This document shows, in pieces, positions 34,471 to 44,774 of a DNA stretch of 64,000 nucleotides. Made by a program: the position numbers and the translations under genes. Every line of letters starts with the position of its first letter. Position 1 is the stretch's first letter. The notes under the pieces were generated by a model. The model did not search any database. It was not told the origin of the DNA and worked only from the letters and a program-made list of their open reading frames with translations. Source of the stretch: Amaurobius ferox (Eukaryota; Arthropoda; Arachnida; Araneae; Amaurobiidae); the NCBI GenBank assembly GCA_951213105.1, contig OX578145.1, forward strand, positions 121,953,925 to 122,017,924, given 5' to 3'.

Positions 34471-34775
34471 AATGTCTCCGTTTATACGGGGGAAGGGGGG
34501 AATGACATAGTGCGAATTCGGTTCTGTCTCATGGTCGATACTATAAAAGTGTGCATAAATTCAGCTCTTCAGCTCATCCGGTGGCTTCTGAGGGAGTATA
34601 GAAAGACTTTTGCATCGCCATTTTCTCTGACACACCTCATTCGCGAAAGAAATCGAAAATCCGTCTCCGTTAGGTTCTTTCTCGTACTTTAGACTATAAG
34701 TGTGCAAAGTTTCAGACCTTTAGGTTACCAGAATGGCAGGAATCCAGAAGGTCTGGAAAGGCAAAACCACGTTAG

Positions 34776-35207
34776 ACAATTATTGTATAGATATTTGTTG
34801 ATTGATATTCAGTTCACTATCACATTTAGTATACATTTACATCCAATAAATAAAGGTTTTCTTTACTTATGTTGATTATAATTACAATTATTGTATAGAT
34901 ATTTGTTGATTGATATTCAGTTCACTATCACATTTAGTATACATTTACATCCAATAAATAAAGGTTTTCCTTACTTATGTTGATTATAATTACAATTATT
35001 GTATAGATATTTGTTGATTGATATTCAGTTCACTATCACATTTAGTATACATTTACATCCAATAAATAAAGGTTTTCTTTACTTATGTTGATTATAATTA
35101 CAATTATTGTATAGATATTTGTTGATTGATATTCAGTTCACTATCACATTTAGTATACATTTACATCCAATAAATAAAGGTTTTCTTTACTTATGTTGAT
35201 TATAATT
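34776..35207. repeat. Tandem repeat, 108-bp unit, 4 copies
   Basis: Units start ACAATTATTGTATAGATATT at 34776, 34884, 34992 and 35100. They differ by about one base (TTTTCCTTAC against TTTTCTTTAC). Each unit contains CCAATAAATAAAGG, a polyadenylation-like motif. No spacers or open frame. Confidence 0.95.
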
Positions 35208-35377
35208 AACAAACTATATACATTATTTTAGAGCTGATTTTATAATCTGTGGACTACTAATACATGCTTATGCTAATTCTGTGGAAAATATATATGAATG
35301 GTTATTTTAATTAAATTTTAAAAAAATCATTAAAAAATTAGAACGTTCATCACTGTTGCGTAAATGGTCATTAATTA

Positions 35378-36059
35378 CTTTCCTTATATACATAATGTAT
35401 AAGGAAAGTATTGTGACGGGTCGAATTTTCGACGGGAGAGCACGTTTCAAGCATTCCTGATCACAAATCGAACATTTTCGAAGTGATGTCTGTGTGTGTG
35501 TGTGTGTGTCAGTGAGTCTCTGGACACGATATCTTACAAAAAAATGAAGCGAATCGAATGAAATTTAAAACAAAAATCCCAATACGTGAATACTGGAAGC
35601 CTATTGTTTTAAAACACAATCGAATGTACAGAACCCCCCCCTAAATTTTTGAGTGAAATTTTGAAAAAATCATCCAAAAATCAAAACCTTTAAAAAATTT
35701 ACGCAAGTAGACATGTCTTATATAATTTTTCCTTAGAAAAGGATTGACGTTAACTTTAAAACGCTAGCATGAACCGTTCTCGTGATATTGCATTTTTTAA
35801 AAAATAAATTTATCAAAAATATAACTTATTTCTCCTTCCATAACGCTTGGCGAGATTTTGGCGACGAATTTGAAACGAAAATCTCCCCAAATGAATAAAA
35901 TTGACGCTAAATCACTGAAAATGACGACTAATTGAAGAACATTCAATATCTTGGAAAACATATAAGTATCTACTATAAGAATAACATTTTTTTAAATGTA
36001 AAGTAGTAAATTCATTGCATTATATAAGGAAAGTCATGTGCTGCCCACATCAGATTTTT
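35378..36059 (+). mobile_element. DINE-like repeat, copy E
   Basis: A compact full-length copy: 5' hairpin CTTTCCTTATATACATAATG...TATAAGGAAAG, GTCTGTGTGTGTGTGTGTGT at 35488-35507, and the 3' end GGAAAGTCATGTGCTGCCCA plus CATCAGATTTTTTT. At the 3' end ATGTG and CACAT can form a small stem. It lacks most of the TTGGCGA block of other copies. Confidence 0.6.
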
Positions 36060-36060
36060 T

Positions 36061-36151
36061 TTATTTTATGTTGTTGAAGACCCAGACCGTCCGACTCATC
36101 CTGGGGACTTGAACAACTATTTGGACGGCCGGGAAAGTTATTTTATGTTGT
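36061..36151 (-). mobile_element. 63-bp solo SINE tail with target duplication
   Basis: Insert 36075-36137 is flanked by TTATTTTATGTTGT (36061-36074 and 36138-36151). On the minus strand it runs from CTTTCCCGGCCGTCCAAATA to GTCGGACGGTCTGGGTCTTC, the last part of the 5S/tRNA SINE body. The 5' start is only a few bases from the CCGGCC where the two 55-bp units start. It lies directly against the 3' end of DINE-like copy E. Confidence 0.8.
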
Positions 36152-36439
36152 GTAAGTATGATGAATTAGTTTATGTTTTATTAAAAAAAATGTCTAGAGT
36201 TCCTTGAACAGGGGAACTCGCACACATCATTCTCTCTTCTCACAGAGTTATAAAGTTTGTGTCTATGTTTGTGTTGATGTGCTTGATGGGATCCCATAAA
36301 TTTATAAAATACCTAACAATAAAACAATTCTCAACAAATTCAACAATTAAAATATAAATTACAAGGTTATCCGAGGGTCACACTGAAATATTTTAGATAC
36401 GGTTAAGTGGTACAAGGTAAACTTACAAAATCTTAGGAG

Positions 36440-37255
36440 TGTTCAGAGTACTCGCCTCCAACATCAATGCAATTTTGTAGGCGAATATTTCAAAGATTAA
36501 ATGCTTCAAGCCATCCATTTCTTGGAATCGATGAAAAATATGCTTTTATAGCCTCACCAATCTCATCTTCGGAATGAAAACGACGCTCACGTAATTTTTT
36601 TAGATTAAAAATTAGCCAAAAATCACACATAGCATGATCAGCAGAATAGGGTGGATTTTCTAACACTTTGATGTTTTTTGGTTCAAGAAATTTGACTGTC
36701 ATTCTTGCTAAATGAGAGGATGTATTGTCATGGTGAAGCATGAGTCCCCTAACATTCACTTCCTGAAGAATTTCTGGAAGACAGTTAGTGGTGTACCAGT
36801 TAGCTGTAACTGTCCCGTTAGCTTTATGGCTTTGGCCAGGTCTGTACTTCTGAAGAACACGACATACATTACTTTTCTCATTGCTCGTTGTCTTTTCACC
36901 ATTGTTGGTTTGGGGTCATCTTTAAAGAACCATACTTTACTGTCTTGACGTGTTGGCATGTCAAAAAACGGTATATACGTTTCATCACCAGTTATGATTT
37001 TAGAAATAATGCGGTATTTTTTCACCATCATTAAATAATTTTAGGGTTTCTTTACTGATTTTGACACGCTCCGCTTTTTGGTATTCTGTTAAATTATGTG
37101 GGGGACCCAACGACTAATTTTTTCATATGCAGTTCTTTATGAATAATTTTATGTATAGCTGCGGATCCAATGTTAAGTTCCATCTGAATCATTTGGAAGG
37201 TACAGCGATTATAATCGATTAACATTCTTCGAATGATCGACACATTTTCTAAGTG
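36440..37255 (-). pseudogene. mariner transposase (copy 1), frameshifted
   Basis: From the 5' side: LENVSIIRRMLIDYNRC and IGSAAIHKIIHKELHMKKL (DNA-binding half), then ITGDETYIPFFDMPTRQDSK (first D), LHHDNTSSHLA (second D) and YSADHAMCDFWLI (third D), with 34 residues between the last two, the mariner DD34D signature. The two catalytic frames meet near 36756-36759 with a shift, and another break lies near 37030. The 5' end of the transposase is cut off at the junction with the duplicated segment at 37250. Inactive. Confidence 0.88.
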
Positions 37256-37985
37256 AAGTTCAAATTCACAAATTGCTTCAAAAATTTTATGAAGTATTCA
37301 AATTCAAGAATTTCAGCATAATATGCTCCGTAGTTTTTTAAAATAAAAATTAAAATAATAATTACACCCATATTATATGAAGAGATCACGTGACTCACTT
37401 CAAAATACAATATGACATCCATCTTTTTTTCTCAGTGTAAAAATCGTAATTTTTAAAGTTCTTTTAAATTTATATTTAGTGTTGCATCTGCCCTAAAACC
37501 ACTTTATTTTTATGTATTTTCTGTGCATATATATTCTGAGCCAACGCAATTACAATATTTTTTAATTTAGATGATCATCAAACTTTTATTATTTCTACAA
37601 TGAAGCCTAATTTTAATGGGTGCAGAATATAAACAAGTGTTTATAAAATGAGTTGTACAAGAATTGATGAATTTTTAAAAAAATGAATGATGAATTTTGA
37701 ATGAATGATGAATTTTGAAATTATTTTGTCCTGGAGACTGGAATATAAGTGATGTGAATGAAATATTCATTGCTTTTACATAGAGAGCTAGACGATTTAT
37801 AATTCGATGACGTCATTTGAATAAAGTTCATTTTTTCCATGATGTCTTAAGTTTTCAAATATAATAAATTACTGTAGTACTGTAATAATTTAAGATATAA
37901 CAGCACTGAATGTATCGCATTTTAAGGATGTTTAAATAAAATTGCATTGCAGTTGGAAAGTGTTTCATAATCAATTATTCATGCA
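37250..37985. repeat. Duplicated segment, copy 2 (empty sites)
   Basis: Aligns with 7071-9205 after removal of two insertions there. It shows the Helitron target intact at about 37740-37753 and the DINE-like target intact near 37405-37425. No coding sequence recognised. Confidence 0.7.
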
Positions 37986-38257
37986 TGATTAATCTTTTCT
38001 GTTCGAATGTGACAATACCAAAAATAACAGTCTACAGTAGTGCAGACAGTTTTTAAAATTTGAACTTTCACGTGAACATTAGCTGTTAAAGAACGAGAAA
38101 TGCTCTAAAATTATATTTAAGACATCGTTTTGAAGTTAATAAAGTACTGGCAAAACACGGATTTAAGCTGAAGAGATTTTCCAGCTATGATTTATTAAGT
38201 ATTTCGACAAGGGTTGAAATATTCGGGTAGGTCGGACGGTCTGCGTAGAAGAAGAAA

Positions 38258-38568
38258 GGTTGAGACAGTAAGGGTGGGACAGCCCAGTGGTTAGCACGCG
38301 GGGATTGTATTCGGACGATCATAGTTCGATTCACGGCTCTGCCCAAACTGTCCCCGTGTTTGTGCGGAGTACGGAACATTAAATATGTGGGTTCGTAAGT
38401 CCTACCGAAAGGTTGGTGGTAGGGGAAGGAGGGTACGGTCCCTGTGGATGCCGCCCTATCTGGGTTCCGGTCTAAATTGGGGGGAGAACACTTCTCGGAT
38501 GTCCAAGTAGATACCTTAAACTTTCGGGTAGGTCAGTCGGTCTGGAATGAAGAAGAGTTGACACAGCA
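38258..38568 (+). mobile_element. tRNA-headed SINE sharing the 5S-SINE body
   Basis: The head is tRNA-like: an A box in AGCCCAGTGGTTAGCACGCG (38281-38300) and a B box AGTTCGATTCA (38323-38333). From TTTGTGCGGAGTACGGAACA (38358) onward the body matches the 5S-headed SINEs: GTAAGTCCTACCGAAAGGTT, GGTAGGGGAAGGAGGGTACG, CTGGGTTCCGGTCTAAATTG, and the GGTAGGTCAGTCGGTCTGG end with a GAAGAAG tail. A further SINE tail (38224-38257) lies directly upstream, so this may be the second unit of a tandem pair. Confidence 0.8.
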
Positions 38569-38589
38569 ATAGTGGTGTCGATCGAATGA

Positions 38590-38752
38590 ATTCGATTTTT
38601 GGTGATGAAGCATCAATTTATAACTGGTTTAAAGAATTCCATCTTGAAAGTAGACGTCTCAGTTATGAATTTCGTGAAGGCCGACCAAGAACTGCTGTGA
38701 CGCCAGAAAACAATGATACAAATGATCGCCTTAGGTCGTCATGCCACATATG
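38590..38752 (+). pseudogene. mariner transposase (copy 2), N-terminal part
   Basis: Translation gives FGDEASIYNWFKEFHLESRR and LSYEFREGRPRTAVTPENND, the helix-turn-helix and GRPR region of a mariner transposase. Translation runs to RHATYD at about 38752, where the LTR element interrupts it. A 330-bp tandem duplication repeats the last part of this region at 38994-39085. The rest of the gene is at 44775-45530. Confidence 0.8.
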
Positions 38753-39323
38753 ATGTGTTATAGATTTGTTTATTCGTTCCGGCTCTCTTTCGGACCTCTG
38801 CATGATTGTTGATTCAGTAGCGTTAGTCCGGTCAACGCACATAAAGTAAAATGTGCCGACCTAAATGCAAGTAGCCGCTCCCTTCAAAATTCGTGAGTTC
38901 GAATCAGTGACAAAACGATAATAATAATGAATTTCTCCAAGTCTGGATAAAACAGGCATCGTTGATAAAGAAAATAAACTTTTATTATAGCATTATGAAT
39001 TTCGTAAAGGCCGACCAAGAACTGCTGTGACGCCAGAAAACAATGATACAAATGATCGCCTTAGGTCGTCATGCCACATATGATGTGTTATAGATTTGTT
39101 TATTCGTTCCGGCTCTCTTTCGGACCTCTGCATGATTGTTGATTCAGTAGCGTTAGTCCGGTCAGCGCACATAAAGTAAAATGTGCCGACCTAAATGCAA
39201 GTAGCCGTTCCCTTCAAAATTCGTAAGTTCGAATCAGTGACAAAACGATAATAATAATGAATTTCTCCAAGTCTGGATAAAACAGGCATCGTTCATAAAG
39301 AAAATAAACTTTTATTATAGCAT
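38664..39323. repeat. 330-bp tandem duplication across mariner/LTR junction
   Basis: Units 38664-38993 and 38994-39323. Each holds about 92 bp of mariner and about 238 bp of the adjoining LTR. The units differ at a few sites (GTGAAGG against GTAAAGG; GGTCAACGC against GGTCAGCGC). The duplication followed LTR insertion, since it includes the junction. Confidence 0.9.
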
Positions 39324-39740
39324 GACAAGGAATATCAAAAGTTACAGAATATCATTCTGGTGAGGGCGAGAACCTGTGCGTCAGGAGCACCAAAAGCGCG
39401 ACCTGTCTCTATGAAAATTGTCTCGCCTCTCCCAGATGCGCGTCTCTTTCGTGTATATATTCTGCTCCAAAATTTGAGGACCACCCAGACCAAGTTCTTT
39501 GGAGTGTTTTTCAAGCTCTTCATATCAGAGACCACACCTAACGCTCCCCTCTTGAATTAGTTCTCCCTTCTCTGATGACGGCTCAAACTGGGTGCATTTC
39601 TCCGAAATCAGACTCTGATGACAGAGCTTTATAGCCTTGTTTCCCAAAACTGCAATGCAGGCGGTCTAAAGGTGTATGAACTGTGAAACTGTTCTGAAAA
39701 TGGCTGAAAATAGGCTCGAAAAAGTGACGGGTTCCTCACA
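39086..39740 (-). repeat. LTR (3' LTR in element orientation)
   Basis: Starts TGTTATAGATTTG and ends GGTTCCTCACA as read on the plus strand. Directly inside it GCCCCCAGCAG gives, on the minus strand, CTGCTGGGGGC, a plausible polypurine tract next to the 3' LTR. Confidence 0.88.
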
Positions 39741-40370
39741 TGCCCCCAGCAGAGAAAAACTGCGGTTAAATACCCAGCTTTTTCCAAAACACAACGCTTC
39801 AATTACAAAAACTATACCAAATTACTAGCACCTATACCGGCCCATCCGGTCAGCTCTGGTCCTTGATAGTTGACACCTTGACTGAAACACATTAAAGAAC
39901 GAAAAATTAAGATACTTCAATCTCCTTAAGATTATCAAGTCACAGGTTCATTGATCCTTATTACCCCACACAACTGTCTGGAATTGAGCAACCGCTCGTA
40001 ACACACACATCACTCCGGCTATGCCGAATCTGTTGTCAGCACGCACTCAAAGTGTATGCGTGTTCAGTTCTTATAGTGCACACCTAAAAGTTGGAGTGTC
40101 AGTCCACGTACACAACAAAATTTTCTCAAATCCAGAGTTTCTGGCATTCTTTCACGGGTTTTTCACCTCTGAATACCTGGTTGTAAAACACATGGTTGCT
40201 GGTTATATGCCTGCTATATAGTGACTATTTACTTTGGCTGCCACCCAGGATCTCATATTATACACTTCCATTGCAACATTATAACTCTCCCAGAAATCCC
40301 ATCCAAAATTAATAATTCTAACTGTGTTAGGTAAATGCCCTGACCAAAGTAACAACGAGAGAAAAAAAAA

Positions 40371-40459
40371 TCTACACTATCCGCCCTCCGGCCACACAGA
40401 AAGCTACCATTAGCCTATGGGTTGGTCGTGTGGTCTGGGTTTTCTACACTATCCGCCCT
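40371..40459 (+). mobile_element. 55-bp solo retroposon unit with 17-bp target duplication
   Basis: Insert 40388-40442 lies between perfect copies of TCTACACTATCCGCCCT (40371-40387 and 40443-40459). It runs from CCGGCCACACAGAAAGCTAC to GTGGTCTGGGTTT. It shares start, end and most bases with the unit at 27029-27084. It lies inside the LTR element and so is younger than that insertion. Confidence 0.8.
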
Positions 40460-40752
40460 ATATATACATATATATCTTTACATGAATTAACCATTAAAAA
40501 AAATTCTCTATCAAATTTATACTATATAAATCATACACTTAAATATCCGCCACACTTAAATAAACACTCACAATACTACTCCGTTTTCATGTAAAACTCC
40601 GGCGATATCGAAACTAACGTTTCTTCTCCTCTTCACTCCCTCCTGCTTCAGTCAGCTGGGTGGTTGCGGCATATCGTTCCCGAGCCCGGAGGAATATGCT
40701 CTGACCCACTTTCAAAACACATCTCCCTGCCCCTCCCGGATTCTCCACGCTT

Positions 40753-41322
40753 CTAACACATACCTTTTCTCTGCCGTACTTTACAACGGTGAGAGAGACT
40801 CTCCGTCCCCCTCCTTCTATCCATCTCGCATCGCATTGCACGATCGGCTTTCTTCAGCTCCAAAACTGCGCTGTGGTTTCTTTCCTGCCACACATCTCGA
40901 GTCTCCCTTTCTGAAACCGGAACTCTTCGTGCTGGGATGTTTTGCCGCCTTACCTCCGCTCTAGGGTAACTCTTTCCCCTGTTTAGAACTTGCGCGGGAC
41001 ACCTTTCATTTTCGCCCTCCGGAACACCTAATTGCCCGGCTACTGCCTTTCGATCCTCGAAGAACCCTTCGGTATTCGCTTGCACCAAGAGAATTTCCAG
41101 AGGCCTCAAATGCGCTCGCTGCCTTTTCTCCGACCTGCTCACCCTCGGAACAACCAATCGCTTTTTGTTTTCCGCTAACTCCATGGCTCCCTTTTCAAAA
41201 TTCGAAACTGGCCCTCCTCGGGTTTTGAAAACTGTTTCGTTCTCGCTCGTGCATCTCTGCGCAGGGGTTAATCTGTCTCCCTTTTTCTCCCCGCTCTCAG
41301 CTCCCCCCCCGGGGCGGGCCAC
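40753..41322 (-). CDS. Unrecognised basic open frame inside the LTR element
   Basis: The frame is open for 189 codons but has no ATG at its 5' end; the first is at 41182-41184 (MELAENKKRLVVPR). The protein is rich in Arg, Glu and Lys, with LRPLEILLVQANTEGFFEDR as the only ordered-looking stretch. It occupies the place where pol would start. It could be a fragment of a replaced pol region, an accessory frame, or a chance frame in GC-rich DNA. Confidence 0.3.
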   Translation of the reverse strand: MARPGGGAESGEKKGDRLTPAQRCTSENETVFKTRGGPVSNFEKGAMELAENKKRLVVPRVSRSEKRQRAHLRPLEILLVQANTEGFFEDRKAVAGQLGVPEGENERCPAQVLNRGKSYPRAEVRRQNIPARRVPVSERETRDVWQERNHSAVLELKKADRAMRCEMDRRRGTESLSHRCKVRQRKGMC

Positions 41323-41667
41323 CCAAGATGGTGGTTTCGGATGTTGGCTCTGTAGCCTTGATCCTCCAAACTGGGGGGTAAATTAATCCGGGGGTAATCA
41401 ACCTCGCTGCTGATGACTCACGGATGCAATCGCGGAAGTGACGAGGCAGTCCCCGGACTCTTCCAGGTGGCTGGATCACGGAACTGTGGCTATTTATGCC
41501 CTGAGCCCAGGTCTGGCCGGTGACCGGAGTCGGGCCCGGCAGGTGCCTTCGGCCCCTGCCCGGTGAATGATTCCGCCGTGTTTCGCGACCGAGGTTGCGG
41601 CTTTGCTGGAAAAGAGATGTAGTGGTTGCGCCTCGATGTCCCACTGAAAGCTATAAACCCCAGTTGG

Positions 41668-42189
41668 TTAGCTGGGCTCGCAGGTATGTAATCTGTCCCC
41701 GCTCTCAGCGACTTGCTTCTCCTCCGATACCGAAACTAGCTCGTCCGACTTGGTTTCGTTATCCTCCCCATCCATTTTCGCGGATTTACGTTCCTGCGGG
41801 GCCGTAGCATTGGCCACCCCATCTTCCTTACTACCTTCTAGCAAATTCCTTACCTGCGGGGGTAATAGTACTTGCTCCGCCATATCCTGTACTACCGCGC
41901 ATACAACCTCCTGCTGGAGCACACTATCGCTCTCCCCACTGACCAATTTCAACGGGATACTTATCACCGGACATTCCACGGCCGGCCCGAATACTCCTTG
42001 CAAGGATATCGCCGCCTCGTCCGTCCTTGGTTCCTGGGACATAAAGTCACTCCTTAAGACCGTTATTTCCGTTCCGGAATCCACTGGAACCCACGCCAAC
42101 TTACCGTCGACGCTCACCGGCACCCTCTCTAATCTGCATAGCGGTCTCCTCTCCGTAACTTCCGGATACTCCGCCCTAACTGCATCCAC
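41668..42189 (-). CDS. Retrotransposon aspartic protease domain
   Basis: VPVSVDGKLAWVPVDSGTEI carries the DSG catalytic triad of a retropepsin at about residue 37, followed by hydrophobic strands (VLRSDFM, CPVISIPLKL, VCAVVQDMAEQVLLPPQVRN) in the usual order. The frame begins without its own ATG just after the end of gag, so expression would need frameshifting or readthrough from gag. After the protease the chain becomes acidic and low-complexity (KSAKMDGEDNETKSDELVSV) and stops; no reverse transcriptase follows. Confidence 0.75.
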   Translation of the reverse strand: MDAVRAEYPEVTERRPLCRLERVPVSVDGKLAWVPVDSGTEITVLRSDFMSQEPRTDEAAISLQGVFGPAVECPVISIPLKLVSGESDSVLQQEVVCAVVQDMAEQVLLPPQVRNLLEGSKEDGVANATAPQERKSAKMDGEDNETKSDELVSVSEEKQVAESGDRLHTCEPS

Positions 42190-42194
42190 CCTGG

Positions 42195-43362
42195 CTACGA
42201 CTCTGTGGTCAGTAACTCGTGGAGCCTCCCTTTGGTCAGCCGCGCGTCTGTCTTCCCATCTCCGGCTAGTGTCTTTTGGACCATTCGACCTTCTCTGCCT
42301 CCTTTGAGGACAGTCCCATTTAAAATGATTCTTCGACCTACATATAAAACATTGGCCCTTTTTTCCTCATTTACGGGTCTCCCAATATTTTTCCGGGCTC
42401 TTTCGCCCTCGGATCGGAATTTACCCCGTTCCTCTTTCTCATCTTCACTAGCCCTGCTATTTCCTAGCCCCGACGCCGCATACGATTTACCCCTGGCCGC
42501 GAAGTACATATCGCACTCCTTGGTCAGTGTCCAGGGCTTAAACCATCCATCATCCATACCTATATGGGCATAGGTCTCGACGTCCAGTCCCTGGGTAATT
42601 TTGTCCGCTACCACTAATTGGTTTACGGTCTCAAAATCCATTGCCCCTTTAATTTGCAATAATAGTCCCCCATGGACGTCGCCCGAGTCGCGAACTGAAC
42701 GAAATTTTCGTCCGCCCGACAGCTCGCTTTCCGGAATTTTTCAAAGCATACCTGAGGCGAAGGTTGAAAATTTTCTAATACAACTCCCTTTACTACCTCA
42801 TAATCCCCGTATTGCTCTTCTGGAACCTGGGTCAGCAAATCCGCCACTCTGTCCTCCAGTAAATTTAACAAAATTGTCGCCCTGAATTCAAGCGGTACGC
42901 TCTCAGAAGCGAATGCTCTCTCTAGACATGAGAAAAAATACGCCCACTGGTCAGACCCTGTGGGTACTTTGACTGTTAACAGTCTTATTATTCTGACTGC
43001 CTCCTCCACCGTCCGAAACCTCATCTGCGCCCCTGCCTCTACGCTTACAATCGGACTCTCAGTGCTATTGCGACTTTCCGCCCGAATTTTCTCAAACTCC
43101 AACCTTTCTTGGGATTCTAAGTTTAATTTAAACTGTTCCTGTTCTGCCTTTAATTTTGCTTCAAATTGTTCCCGTTCCAGAATTTCCTTCCTTTCAGCTA
43201 CAATAGCCGTTAACATCCCTTCTGCTAGCTCTGCCTCATAATCCGCGGTTTCCAAAATTAACTTTCTTATTCAACAATTTTTAAATTTTGCGGCACCGAC
43301 TCTGCGAGTTCGGCCGCTAATTTAGCCAAGTCTGCTTTTCGGGCCCTTGCCAGAAATGCCAT
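42195..43362 (-). pseudogene. Gypsy-like gag with CCHC zinc knuckle, frameshifted
   Basis: The start is ATG at 43360-43362 (MAFLARARKADLAKLAAELA). A break near 43265 precedes a Glu-rich coiled coil (EILEREQFEAKLKAEQEQFK). The capsid-like region follows with DQWAYFFSCLERAFASESVP, then DYEVVKGVVLENFQPSP and ADENFVQFATRA, typical of metazoan gypsy gag. Further breaks lie near 42640 and before the knuckle. The nucleocapsid CFICRSKNHFKWDC (CX2CX4HX4C, about 42310-42352) is complete in one frame. The protein would form the particle; the shifts make this copy defective. Confidence 0.8.
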
Positions 43363-44121
43363 TTTAAGATAAAAATTATAATTATACTTATGCAAAATAA
43401 TGTATTAATATTTTCTACACCAGTCTCTTAATGAGGCTATATTTCCTGTATTCAGTTCCACTTAAAACTTAAACGAACTCAATATGTACTAAATGAAAAT
43501 AATATGCGTAAAGTTTACAGTATATTAAACAAAATTACTATGCATTAAACAAAACATACAATATTTTTTTCACTTAAATGCTCAATCCTAATATAATTAG
43601 TTAAATCCGAGCTTTGGCTAACCAAATTTCATGCCAAAATTCTAGCTAGATTAAAAGATCTCCTAGCTCCCCTTAACTATTTTTTTGTTACAAGATCCTG
43701 AGTTACACTATAACCAAAAGTAAATATTGTCACTCACCCCTTCGCTGCTGTCACCCTCCGTTGTTGATATCAGTTTTCGTCGGTGTTGTCTCTCGTTGCG
43801 GAATACTGGGTTCTAGGTTGGGACTCAATCGTTTTCGGCCGGTGCTCCGATCCCCTGATGTCCTTCGGTCTTTGACCTCCGACGTTGCTCGGGTGTTAGG
43901 CCGCGGATCATATGGAACTCTCGGGCTTTAAGGAACTCTCTTCGGTTGCGGGTGGGAAAATCAGTCAATCCTTCCTTCTCTGCGGATTCTGCGTCCGTCC
44001 TGCGGTCATTGACCTCTCTGGTGTTGTTCCGTAGCTCTACTCCAAAGGCGCTTCATTCGTTTCAGACTCCGATGGTTTTTGACAGTCCAATTATTATGAT
44101 GTGTCACCTGCTGCCACCATT

Positions 44122-44774
44122 TATTATAGATTTGTTTATTCGTTCCGGCTCTCTTTCAGACCTCTGCATGATTGTTGATTCAGTAGCGTTAGTCCGGTCA
44201 GCGCACATAAAGTAAAATGTGCCGACCTAAATGCAAGTAGCCGTTCCCTTCAAAATTCGTGAGTTCGAATCAGTGACAAAACGATAATAATAATGAATTT
44301 CTCCAAGTCTGGATAAAACAGGCATCGTTGATAAAGAAAATAAACTTTTATTATAGCATGATAAGGAATATCAAAAGTTACAGAATATCATTCTGGTGAG
44401 GGCGAGAACCTGTGCGTCAGGAGCACCAAAAGTGCGACCTGTCTCTATGAAAATTGTCTCGCCTCTCCCAGATGCGCGTCTCTTTCGTGTATATATTCTG
44501 CTCCAAAATTTGAGGAGCACCCAGACCAAGTTCTTTGGAATGTTTTTCAAGCTCTTCATATCAGAGACCACCTAACGCTCCCCTCTGGAATTAGTTCTCC
44601 CTTCTCTGATGACGGCTCAAACTGGGTGCATTTCTCCGAAATCAGACTGTGATGACAGAGCTTTATAGCCTTGTTTCCCAAAACTGCAATGCAGGCGGTC
44701 TTAAGGTGTATGAACTCTGAAACTGTTCCGAAAATGACTGAAAATAGGCTCGAAAAAATAATGGGTTCCTCACG
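44122..44774 (-). repeat. LTR (5' LTR in element orientation)
   Basis: Nearly identical to 39086-39740; differences include GTGTTATAG against TTATTATAG at the edge and a final CACG instead of CACA. Just inside, on the minus strand, TGGTGGCAGCAGGTGACAC (44103-44121) starts with TGG and is a plausible tRNA primer-binding site. Confidence 0.85.

Larger units (their letters stand above)
39086..44774 (-). mobile_element. Gag-pro LTR retrotransposon, no reverse transcriptase
   Basis: Two LTRs of about 655 bp (39086-39740 and 44122-44774) flank a 4.4-kb interior, and the whole is bordered by TGATG (39081-39085, 44775-44779). Coding is on the minus strand: gag (43362-42195), then protease (42189-41668), then an unrecognised frame. 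No reverse transcriptase, RNase H or integrase motif was found in 39741-41668, so this is a deleted or naturally non-autonomous Ty3/gypsy-like element. The interior is GC-richer than its surroundings. Confidence 0.88.

Noticed and set aside
34776..35207. Regular direct repeats resembling a CRISPR array
   Set aside because: The repeats are contiguous 108-bp units without unique spacers, in a eukaryotic transposon-rich context.
41750..42573. Long plus-strand frames in the LTR interior
   Set aside because: They lie antisense to gag and protease, whose minus-strand products carry recognisable motifs; GC-rich DNA gives shadow frames.
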